Shown in pieces: positions 10,255 through 20,135 of a DNA stretch of 64,000 nt (position 1 is the stretch's first letter; each line of letters begins with the position of its first letter). The position numbers and the translations under genes are program-made. The notes below the pieces were generated by a model. The model saw nothing but the letters and a program-made list of their open reading frames with translations, searched no databases and was not told the origin of the DNA. The stretch lies in assembly GCA_950295325.1 (NCBI GenBank), contig OX485809.1, positions 16,444,144-16,508,143 on the forward strand, in the 5' to 3' direction. The DNA comes from Polytrichum commune. Lineage: Eukaryota > Streptophyta > Polytrichopsida > Polytrichales > Polytrichaceae.

Positions 10255-10740
10255 AGTGTTTGGGGAGACTTCTGACCACAATCGGTCAAGATCTTAGTGT
10301 TTCTAATAGCTTGCCCACGCTTAGATTTGGGCGGGACCAACCCATACATTGTTTCCTTGTTGGATGCCTAAACCCTTGCCTCAAAGGAACCAGTGGACGG
10401 GTTGGTTCGCCTCAACCCCCACGCTTACCGGTGCGAGCCAACAGTGAACGGGTTTTACGAGCATTGGTTATATCCAGTGGCTCTCACTGATCAAATTGGA
10501 GTTAAAAGTGGTCCCTATTGGTAGGAGCCGTTGGCTGGTGGCCCACACCAGCAAGTGTGAGTGGGCAACAAGTCCAACTGGTTGGTTACATGTTGACATT
10601 TTTTGGCTTTTCATTATTAATTTGAGGTGTATTCCATGGATTCCTCTAAACTCCTCTGTTATTTTCTTTAAATCTTGAACTTCAACCGGTTATTTCTCAA
10701 ACTCCACTGATTCATCTGTAACTAGCAGTCAACCCTCCCC
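10255..10740 (+). mobile_element. MITE, AACCGGTT-rich family, copy D, interrupted
   Basis: The left part ends near TTAGTGTTTCTAA and the family sequence resumes at GTCCAACTGGTTGGTTACATG around 10570. About 265 bases between them belong to another element with TTGCCCACGCTTA and GTGTGAGTGGGCAA ends. The distal end CTAGCAGTCAACCCTCCCC is diverged. Confidence 0.7.
10302..10567. mobile_element. MITE of the GCCCACCCACACTTACTGG family, nested in copy D
   Basis: It has the family's features: terminal TTGCCCACGCTTA and inverted GTGTGAGTGGGCAA, plus internal AAAGTGGTCCCTATTGGTAGGAGCC, also seen in inverted form at 35.4 and 37.8 kb. It interrupts the AACCGGTT-rich MITE, so it arrived later. Confidence 0.6.
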
Positions 10741-11455
10741 ATTTATTGTGCTCTATAGGGGGAGACAAGTTCATGAAAATAGTGCACATTGAGAAAGTTG
10801 AGCTAACCCGGTTGCCATTCTTACTTTTTTATTACTATCCAGTTATTCATGGAAATGCTTCGGTTATTCTTTGTAATTTTACTTTGAGTAGGAACTTTTC
10901 CTAGATATGGTTCAATTTATTTCTTAGAGGTTTGATGTTGCAACGGTAATTTACTAGGAAAATGAACCAGTTCGTATGTGACTAGAAGTCACTTTTCCCC
11001 ACTAGAATTTGGTGGGCGAGCAGCCTACATGGAAACCAATCCCTTAGTCTTATCAGTTGACATTGGCTCCTTGTCCTATGATGACATCATGCAAACGTGT
11101 TAAATAAATCATGTGATCAAGGATATGGTCACCAAGAGTGTTTGTACTTCTTTTGCTCTTACAGTCCACCCTTGATATGTGCTACCCCAATAAGTGTGAA
11201 AATCATATATGTGTTAAGGTAAATTGTGCTCCCCAAAAAAATCCAAGAGATTCATCGGTAATTTTTAATTGTTAATTGCTAATTGTTAACTTTTAAGAAA
11301 AATTATAAAAATTATGCTCCCTCTTCATAAAATCACCTCAATAAGTGTTAATTTGGATGAAAGTGAGGCTATGGAAGTTTATAGTTTGACTCATATGACA
11401 CCAAGTAGATTATCTTAAAGAAAATAAGAGCAATGATGTTGATGCTAGAGAATGC

Positions 11456-11898
11456 TTGGCGCATTCGAGTTATTGCATCAACAATCATGTATTGCTAGAT
11501 ACATACATGTATTCTTTCAGGTTTTTTGACAATATGGAAGCAGAGGAGGCAATCATGAGAGATGAAGAAGCTCATGAAGCAATAGAGAAGGAAGAGTTGG
11601 AAGAAGTTACCACCTTACTAGAACAACTGGCACTAGTATCTACAAGGAATGAAACTGGACCCACTATGAATGCACATGAGTTCATCAATTATGAATTGGG
11701 ATTTGATCTAGACAATCCCCACATACTATTAAGGAGGAGATTATAGGTATGCTCGATGAAAGATATGATACAGTTGATAATGAACTCATTGAAGAAGTTG
11801 GCAATGTGCAAATTGGTGATGTGGTGGTAGATAAAATAGAATTCAAGGATGTTGAAAAGTCCATTAGTGACCTTAAAACAATTGTTGAAACAAAGACC
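11456..11898 (+). pseudogene. Decayed open frame, possible transposon remnant
   Basis: A 96-codon frame contains an acidic helical stretch (MEAEEAIMRDEEAHEAIEKE) and an EFINYELGFDLDNP segment. After its stop, about 50 more sensible codons continue in another frame to about 11898. That pattern fits one ancestral coding region broken by a frameshift. The acidic tail with EFI-type residues is loosely reminiscent of the C-terminus of pogo/Tigger-like transposases, but I cannot confirm this. Confidence 0.25.
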
Positions 11899-12261
11899 TA
11901 CTAATGTTACACCTCCCATCCAGAGCAATTGATCACTTGAAAAAATAAAAAATAAAAAATAAAAAATTGGGCATGCACAAGAATCCCATCAAACTACATT
12001 AGATTCGTTCTCTCAATGGTTAAATGTATGATGACATCCATATCTTATATATTCCCATCCTTTATTTATATAAGTGTTGGTGTCTTTAATGCCAAAGTCA
12101 CATAACTGTTATTCATACACATGTTACAGTTTGACTTTGCTACCCCCGATACGTGTGAAAGTGTTAACACCACATATGTGTTACAAGTTTCCTTGCTCCA
12201 AAGTGTTAACAAATTTCAAGGGTGAACAGTGTGGACTAATATTGTACTCTTGGTGAGGCAC

Positions 12262-12630
12262 CACGGGCTTGGCTTGGTGGTTAGGGCTCATGGCTCCCAA
12301 TGAGGAGGTTGTGGGTTCTATTCCCCATGCCAGCGTGGTGCTCACTACCTTAGTCCACCCAACTATGGTGGGGGGTCCTTGGACCTTGTTGTATGGGTAC
12401 CTCAAAAAGCCCTTTGGGGGGATTCCATGTCCGGTATCCTCAAGGCACTAGTGGCTAGCTAGCAACTAGTATAGTGTGTCACTATAGTGCCCACCCCGAG
12501 AGGGGTTAGTAGTCCTGCACCACTGGTATTATGCCCTGAGGGTTTAATGCCAAGGGTGGGTCGAACGGGCATTCCAATCACGTTGATCACATGGTCAGCG
12601 TTTCTTCTCTCTACTCTTGGTGTCAGCTTC
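12262..12630 (+). mobile_element. tRNA-derived SINE
   Basis: The head resembles a tRNA with split RNA polymerase III promoter. An A-box-like TGGCTTGGTGGTTAGGG near 12270 is followed about 45 bases later by a B-box-like GGGTTCTATTCCCC near 12315. A GC-richer, non-tRNA body follows and is lost into AT-rich sequence near 12630. The downstream limit is approximate, and I did not find a clear target duplication. Confidence 0.6.
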
Positions 12631-13135
12631 CTTGGTATATTTCATTCCAGGCCTGAAGGATCTGAAACCTAAACATGCATTGAAAACATAACTATTTGAG
12701 GCCTGAAATCGCATTCCAAGATTGGGGAAAAAGATGGTTTCTCTGGAACATATACCCCAACGCTCATCCTCCTTCACCATCAATTTGAACCGTAGATCTT
12801 CATGCTTGAATGGCCTACAAGAGATGGTGCCCCAATGATTCATCTGTTAACCCCAAGGGCCGGGGTTACATCTTACGACCTTCCGACCCTTGGGGGTTAC
12901 ATATATAGTCTATAATCCTATGAGTAAAAGTTTCTTATGGGAAAACATATGTGTTGAAGGTTGAGAGATACATCAAAATATGCTAGCAAATCTTAGGGTT
13001 AAGCGCAAATGATGGTGGATGTTATAGCACCATCTACTTCATGAATGTCAGCTGCATGACATTATTCAGCTACTTGGGCCTCCACTATCTTACCTTCATG
13101 AAACGAACTTAGATAATAATAATAAGAAATTGACG

Positions 13136-13290
13136 TCTGCATGAATAGTGAATAGTGCCCATATGGATATTATGAATAGTATCGGTATAAGTGAATAGTG
13201 TTGTTATGAATAATGTTATCAGTGAAAAATGCCCGGATGAACAATGCAACCTGTGAATAATGTCACGATGAACAGTGATTCTTGTGAGTA
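13136..13290. repeat. Degenerate short-period TGAATAGTG repeat
   Basis: The word TGAATAGTG and close variants (GAATAATG, GAACAATG, GAACAGTG) recur about nine times in 150 bases, spaced roughly 10-20 bases apart. This is an imperfect minisatellite without coding potential. Confidence 0.6.
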
Positions 13291-13645
13291 GGCCAAGAGT
13301 ATAACTCCACCCAAACTACCCAGCGTCAACATGAATGTATGAATAGTATACAAATATTACTATGTTGTTCAGGAGCCTCACATAACATAATTGGCATATT
13401 CTAGGGTCAATGGAACTAACCCACATGGCTGAATAATGTTATGTGTTTCAAGACATAGATAAGATAGAGAAGATAAGAATATAATTTACTGTAGTAGAGT
13501 AGGCACATCATATAAAGCACTTGAGTTGACCAAAATAGCTTAATCTCTGAAGCTTGATGTTTCTATCATGACTCTGGTTTTCTTAAAAAGCCAGTGAGAA
13601 GGTCATAAATTACAACTTCACTGCAAAACAAGCGATTTTTCTCCT

Positions 13646-14022
13646 AACGTAGATGGGTCTTAAATGATTACTTCTTCCAACTAACCCACTTCTTGAAGGA
13701 AGGTGAAACACACTATTACTAGTATGAGATGGTTAGCGAATCCAAAATAAAGTCATTATAGTCACTTTCCTCATAATTTCTAGATTACACATGAATGTTT
13801 ATGCATTATCAAAGTGAAGATTCGTATATTCATTAAATGGTCATATAAGTCACCCCAATTGTGTTTGATCATTGAACCTAGAATGGTTATCACATTCTAA
13901 ACATGCAATCCAATATTTTTTAAACACATGATTTCTTAATATTTGTTCTTGAACCACACACAACTCAAATATAGGTGTCCCAGTAATCAAAAAATAATCA
14001 AAAAAAAGGTTGTCTACCTTAT
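13646..14022 (+). mobile_element. MITE, AGGTAGAC family, copy 1
   Basis: An element of ~375 bp whose ends are ACGTAGATGGGTCTTAAAT and the inverted GTTGTCTACCTTA. Shared internal blocks with the copies at 18.3, 19.4 and 20.4 kb include CACTTTCCTCATAAT, CCTAGAATGGTTAT, TTTAAACACATG and ACTCAAATATAGGTGTCC. All four copies lie in the same orientation. The flanks fit a TA target duplication, but TTAA cannot be excluded. Confidence 0.75.
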
Positions 14023-14101
14023 GTATCGACTCTTGAGCCTATATTGGAACATGGACTAAAGTTGGATACATCTCAAACATTATTTTGCAAAATGGGTTGT
14101 A

Positions 14102-14474
14102 TTAAGGTATATGGGTATCATTCTGTTTGTATTTCAAGTTCTCTGGTTTTTGCCACTTAGAGTTACACAACAAACTTGTGTTGTATTAGCAAATCTACAA
14201 TTAAGCATCACCAAAAATTAGATTGAAAATCAAATCTCCCTTGATTTAGTTATGGTTATTGGAAGTGCATGTTTGCTAATTTCTTTAAAATTTTATATAG
14301 GTCCTCCCAATTGTTTTCACTATTGAGTGTGAAAGTATTAAAGTAGAACACATAGTCTAATCTCTTCTAAACAAGTGTCATCATGATTTTTTTTTAATCC
14401 TCACTAATCCACACACCAATCAAATATAGGGGTTTGACAAAGTGAAGTAACCAAATAACACCCATATGCCTTAA
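14102..14474 (+). mobile_element. MITE, AGGTATGTGGGTGTTAT family, copy 1
   Basis: A complete ~370-bp element. Left end AGGTATATGGGTATCATT, right end inverted AATAACACCCATATGCCT, flanked by TTAA-like bases. Internal blocks such as CTTGTGTTGTATTAGCAA, GTGCATGTTTGCTAAT and CACCAATCAAATATAGG recur at 15.5, 17.2, 20.9, 37.3 and 39.7 kb. Confidence 0.8.
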
Positions 14475-15119
14475 TTTGCATTCAAGACATTGTCACTAGA
14501 TGATGCGCTCATATGCCCTCTTGCCTCTATGGTCAGGGTTGAGATATGCATTTGTTGTCAACTAACGTCAAAGCATCCATAGTCAACCAGGTCCATTTAA
14601 CCACTCACTAGCATCATATAATGCCAACATGGATGAAATTTATATTTTTTTTAGGCAAACGAAGGCAAGATTTATGTGGTGGTGGCTTGTGATTGATTAC
14701 CCTCATAAGAGTTTTGACAACTTTCATTACCAAGCATTAGCATTTAGATGAGTGATCATGGGTTAACCTATCATTCAACTATGTGTTGTCCTAACTTTAC
14801 CACTTTGAATTTTGTAGCAATTCCCATATTCATGGGAAAAAATTAAAAAAATCTCCTAAGAGTTTGTTTCCCTTTGCAAGAAAAATAATCCCCCACTAAA
14901 CAATGCAAAGTCTCTTATTTTATCAGTTATAAATGCTTCGACCTTATTCAATAAGTTGCCTAGTGTGGCAGAGAAGATATTGGCACAAAGGATATTAAGT
15001 GCAGTCGTTGCTAAGTTGATTTTAACCTTTGGGTGTTACGTGTGATTCATTCTAAGTTACATCTCAAAGCCACATTAGGGGAGGAATGGACTCAAAAGGT
15101 TGCTACCCTTGTAATAACC

Positions 15120-15400
15120 AAAAAACATATTCTTAATATCCCCCAAGCCCCGTTGTACAAGGGCGTACCCACGAGCTCAAATGGCACATAAGGTGCCACA
15201 TGGTTTTGAACCATGGGTCCGAGCCAATGGAGTCGTGCTTAGTGTACTCAACCTTGCCGATGTGACTCTGAAAGTACATAGTGGGGGTCACGGAAACATC
15301 ACAAATACTAGAGGACTACACCATGACAAGTCCACACCCTAACGTGTCAATAGTTTAGTGGTTCCGGTTTCTAGTACCTTTGAGCCAAACCTCATTTTCA
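15120..15400 (+). mobile_element. SINE-like remnant
   Basis: CGAGCTCAAATGGCA resembles an RNA polymerase III A box, and GGTTTTGAACC about 30 bases downstream resembles a B box. GC content is higher than in the flanks and a non-tRNA body follows. The spacing and match are imperfect, so this is a tentative call. Confidence 0.35.
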
Positions 15401-15548
15401 TTTGAGTTTTGAAGACAAAATATTAGAGAAAATCCTTTTTTGGGACCAAACTCATGGGCACTTTCTGAGTTCATTCCTCCCCTAATGCTAAGTGTCAACA
15501 GATAATTTACTACTATTATTTACCAAGCTTCATGTGGCACAAATCTCT

Positions 15549-15790
15549 TAAGGTATGTGGGTGTTATTCGGTTACTTTTCCTTAATCAAACAACTATACT
15601 TTGTTGGTATGTGGTTAGGTGAGGACTAAAGAACAAACACCATAAAGTTATATGATTAGAAGAGGCTAAAGTATGTCTTCATCTTTAATTATCTACTCTA
15701 CACTTAACAATTAAGTTACATAATTTGGAGGACCTATCAATAATCAGTTAAAATTTTAACAAACACATGCATTTTCTACAACCATACTAA
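15549..15790 (-). mobile_element. MITE, AGGTATGTGGGTGTTAT family, partial
   Basis: It begins with the family end AGGTATGTGGGTGTTATTCGG and continues with GTGGTTAGGTGAGGACTAAAGAACAAACACC, the reverse complement of the interior of the copy at 14.1 kb. The distal end is not recognisable beyond about 15790. A further reversed fragment lies at about 17175-17320. Confidence 0.6.
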
Positions 15791-16419
15791 ACCCTGGGGT
15801 GGTAACTCTTCTTTCTAGAACAACTCTTTTTATTATTCTTTCTAATGCATCTAAAATTTTATGATATGTATTTATTTAAAGACACACAACATGTGTAGAA
15901 AGAGGACATTGAGAGAAATCCAATAACATCATAAATGTTCAAATAAAAAAAGCTAACTTGCAAATTTTATTCTAAGAACTTATCACATTTAGTTTCTTAT
16001 GCAAGGGTCATCATCCAAACACCCCAATCTTTTATTGCTTATCTTAGAAATTTTCATACCTTTGAAGAAATTGTTAGAATTTTGTTTTAGAATGCCAGCT
16101 AGGGAGGGGTGGGGGGGGGGGTGGATAGGGTAGAGCAAACTTAGGGTTAAAAGGGTCACAAGCTTGGCAACGGGAGTTTCTAGTTGTAGAAAGGGTTATG
16201 GCCAAAGTCAACAGAAGTGTAGAGTGAACTTAGGGGTTCATTTTTCTTTTGGATTCTTGTGATTTGGATGCAACGGCCTGGGGATTGCGTCCTCCCATTG
16301 TTTTTGCTTGCTCCTTTGTGCTTTCTTCCAAGGTTTACAAAGTTGGCTTGTGTCTTTCTTGGTTGGACATATGATAAAAGGAGGATAATATGTGTGAGCA
16401 CCTCTTACTACCCTCAAAT

Positions 16420-16775
16420 GCACACACAATACAATTCATTGAATTCACATACTGCCACGATAGTTTCCCAGAACAAGCCATCACACAAAAACAAGCCAAA
16501 TACGACCCCTTAATTAACGCCATACGAAACAAAGGATGGAAAATAAACCCCCTTATCACGATTACAGCAGGAGTTAGAGGGGCTATACACGAACAATCCA
16601 TTAATAAATTAGATGAACTTAAAATCCCAAAGACCAACATCAAAAACCTCATGAAAAATATACATCAAAATGTCATTAACTACCTAACTTACCTCGTACT
16701 CAACAAAAGGAAACTTGACAACAAACAAACCATCATTGCACCCCCCCCCCCTCTAAAACTAGGTATTATAGATTA
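16420..16775 (+). pseudogene. LINE-like retroelement 3' remnant
   Basis: A frame of about 118 codons reads with a conserved-looking C-terminal pattern: FTYCHDSFPEQA, then GWKINPLITITAGVRGAIHE, a leucine-rich KKL-type stretch and LNKRKLDNKQ near the end. This resembles, from memory of the family only, the region downstream of reverse transcriptase in some non-LTR retroelements. No reverse transcriptase core (YxDD) is present, so only the 3' end remains. The frame is cut off on the left near 16400 by unrelated sequence. It ends at a short poly-C run and a stop. A chance frame is unlikely at this composition, but the family is uncertain. Confidence 0.4.
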
Positions 16776-17576
16776 ACTGTCAACTGATAGAGCCCATCTC
16801 CTAAAAGAGGCATAACCCCTCATGCCACAACATGACTAGTCGTGTTTTGCATTTGGGTAACGGGCTCAAATTCATGCCGGTACTATGTACAGGTGTTATT
16901 TTTCTTTTCTTCTGTGAGCACCTCTAGGATTACTAAGCTGCCGGTGTGTTTTTGTCTCCAAATTATCTTCACTTCTTTAAAAATGGCATCTGCTACATCT
17001 AGAGAAGCAATAGCTGTGGAACTTACACCAAACCTCGAGACTTATTAGCATTACACTAGATTTTCTTGTGTGGATGGAGGTTCTGCTTGAATGAGCAAAC
17101 TCAGAAGATATTGCTAGTGGTCTCAAATGCATTGCACTTTCTGGTATTTCAGTAATAAGTTGCCACCCCGGGAACTGAATCAAGGGAGGTCCAATTTTTC
17201 AATCTTGTTTCCGTTGATGTTTCATCAAAGATTTGCTAATGCAAGACAAACTTAAAGACATGTGTCTGATCAATGGAGAACAAGGAAAACCTGACCTAAT
17301 AACACCCCATCCCTTATGCAATAATAAATCCCACAAGAAGTAACCTAGACAAAGGCATCACCACTTGCCTTTCATGCAAATTTCATGACCACCGCACCCC
17401 ACCCCAAATCCATGCAGAGATATGAATGAATATCGTATTCCTTAATTTGGCTGATGAGGAGCTCAATCAATATTCAGATAACCTTTTGTACGGATGGAAA
17501 GCTTGCTTGTTTTGTTTCACTAAGAGCGTCAACTCACTCCAGTCCGCTCTGGTAATTAAGGGCCGGTTTGGAGTCC

Positions 17577-17812
17577 CAGTTTCCCGGGAGATTTTGGAGC
17601 GGAATTGGTTGAGATCCGAGTGTTTGTGTTTTAAAGTTCAACCGGTTACAAGGTAGTATGATCTTTCGGTTTTTCTTTATTAGTTTGAGGTATACTCAAT
17701 GAATTCCCCTAAAATGATCGATAACTTTCCTGAACTCTTGAACTCCAACCGGATAATTCTCAAACTCAACCGGTGCATCAGTAACTAGCAATTAGTTCAC
17801 CTTGTTCATAGG
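17577..17812 (+). mobile_element. MITE, AACCGGTT-rich family, copy E
   Basis: Contains GGTTGAGATCCGAGTGTTT, TTCAACCGGTTACAAG, GAGGTATACTCAATG, GAACTCCAACCGG and CTCAACCGGTGCATC in the family order. Its terminal repeats are diverged. Confidence 0.75.
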
Positions 17813-18315
17813 CTTAGATTACAGTGAAGAAGTGCACTAGTTAGTCAAGAATTTTTGCCCAAGACAAGGCTATTTGAGGCAACGGTTAGTAAGACGGACA
17901 AGATGAAAAAAAAACAGTACAGAAACGCCTCAAGTTGGAATTCTCTGGAGGTCAAGTTTCATGTCCAAGGGTTTGAGGTTGCCCAAGAAACTTGACTTCC
18001 AAAGAACTCCCCTAGCCAAAATTGTTGCCATGTTGGCATCCATGTCATTTTCCTCCCATGCTTGAAGTACTACTCCACCAGAAAAGTCTTGGCCGTAATG
18101 TAAACCCCAGTTAGTGAAGAACCCATTTTGTAGCCAATCATAATGTTGCATTGCCCTAATATTTGTTGCACTTCTTCACCATAGTCTAAACTGGCCCTAA
18201 GTTACACACACTATCTTATTATTGGGTGCAACATGATATTTGGGTGTTGTGACCTTTTTGTGAAGCTCATGTTGAGTATTTTGATTTGTGTACAAGCCAA
18301 ATTTTGCCTCAATCT

Positions 18316-18695
18316 AAGGTAGACGTGCCTTAAATGGTCGTATATTTCGCACTCACCTACTTATCGTAGGATATGAAATGCGCGGTTAGTACAAGATGGT
18401 CAACAAATCCAAATCAAGCCCATAGCCACTTTCCTCATAATGTTTGGAGCTCATATGAAGATCTCTTGTTCATCGTCAAAGTGGGTATTTTGTGCTCATT
18501 TAAATGGTTATATAGGTCCTCCTAAATATGTTGATTATTGAGTTTAAATTGCTTATCATATTTTGAGCACACAGTTCAATCTCTTTTAAACACACGTCTA
18601 TTTAGTATCCATTCTCGGAGGCACACCAAACACATGCCACCCAAATATAGGTGTCCAATTACGGTAAGTAACCAAATGAGGCACAGCTACCTTAT
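18316..18695 (+). mobile_element. MITE, AGGTAGAC family, copy 2
   Basis: Left end TAAGGTAGACGTGCCTTAAA and right end AGCTACCTTA. The interior shares GTAGGATATGAAA, CCACTTTCCTCATAAT, GGTCCTCC and ATATAGGTGTCC with the other copies. Confidence 0.75.
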
Positions 18696-19440
18696 GTGGC
18701 AAAACCCAAAATTACAAATTTTAAATCAGCATCAACTCTTCATCCTACATTTGCCCTTTGACCAGAGATATTTTATGTGGATGATCAATGTGGCAGTCAT
18801 TCAAACATTGGTGTGTCTGAGAACTGCCACTGTGGATTAATGGGAATCTATTTTAATTTGAAGATCTTAAAATTGAATCATGTGACCAATTTAAGCAAAG
18901 TGTATAATAGTCATGTGGTAATTAATGGTAAGAATTCCCAATTCTGCTACTCACTGCATGATCTTATTGTGATATGCATCCTAGGATAAAAACATTGACT
19001 CTGAAAGAAACAATGAAACTTAAGAAACACTGCCAAAACGTGAAGCATGTAGCTTTGAAACAAATGCAGTTGTTGAGAGATATTCTGTAAAGTTCTTGTA
19101 AACACTTTTTGCAAAATGTCTGTGCAAGAATGCACATATCCTTAAATGTTTTATCACATTCGAAGGCTAAAGTTAAAGATTTAAGGTTAAAGGTCTATCA
19201 CATACATTTTAACAATGGACTAATGTAGGATGTTCATCTGAATAGAGAAATAAATTCGCATCTTGAAGGAACATCAAAAACATTGAGTAAATTAGTGATA
19301 TGGTTTTTCTTTGCCTCTGATGGCCTACACCCGTAGGTGCACATTTCAAAGGAACAGCGGTGCTTCCTCACAATATTGCATCATGCTTGTTGTATCAAGT
19401 TTCCAATTGCCCAAGAGTTTTCTTCCCTCTGGAGTCTACA

Positions 19441-19815
19441 TAAGGTAGGCATGTGTTATTTGGATATTTTTCTCGCTGCACCCACTTCTTGTAGGATATG
19501 AAACACGCAATTCATCCATGATGATTGGCATTCCAAATCATGCCCACAACCATTTACCTCATAAGTTTTGGAGCTCATATGAATATCTCTTTCAATATCA
19601 AAGCCAAAGATTCTCATGCTCATTAAGTGGTCGTATAGGTTCCCTAATCATGTTGACACTTGAGCCTAGAATGGTTAGCATATTTTGAGCATGTAGTCCA
19701 ACCTGTTTCAAACACATATCTTTTTGGTGTCTGTTCTTAGATCTACTGAAATCTACATACCACTCAAATATAGGTGTCCAAATTTGTGTTACAATTTGGC
19801 ATGTCTACCTTAAAG
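19441..19815 (+). mobile_element. MITE, AGGTAGAC family, copy 3
   Basis: Left end TAAGGTAGGCATG and right end GCATGTCTACCTTAA. The interior shares CCTAGAATGGTTAGCATATTTTGAGC and ACTCAAATATAGGTGTCC with the other copies. It lies ~320 bases downstream of the cupin stop codon. Confidence 0.75.
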
Positions 19816-20135
19816 AGACTAAAGAGAAACAATCCATAAAGAAGAAAAAGCTTGCACATAACGAACTTCTCAATCCTGCTGCAGTAGGGGCACTCATGAA
19901 GCGTGCCTCTAGTCTTTGATGGATGCACTGATCAACACAGATAGCCAGTCCTTCTAAACATCAACTTCAAGAATATAGACAACATTTGCTGGTCAAAAGC
20001 AGCGAACACAAGATTTAGTACAGTTGGAAACTATTTTTTTCTCAAAACTCAAGAAGTAATCTGCCACTCCTAAGCAACGCATACTAATTAGAGTAGGAAC
20101 AGTCAACGACATCATAATGTACAATTTTATATGTT

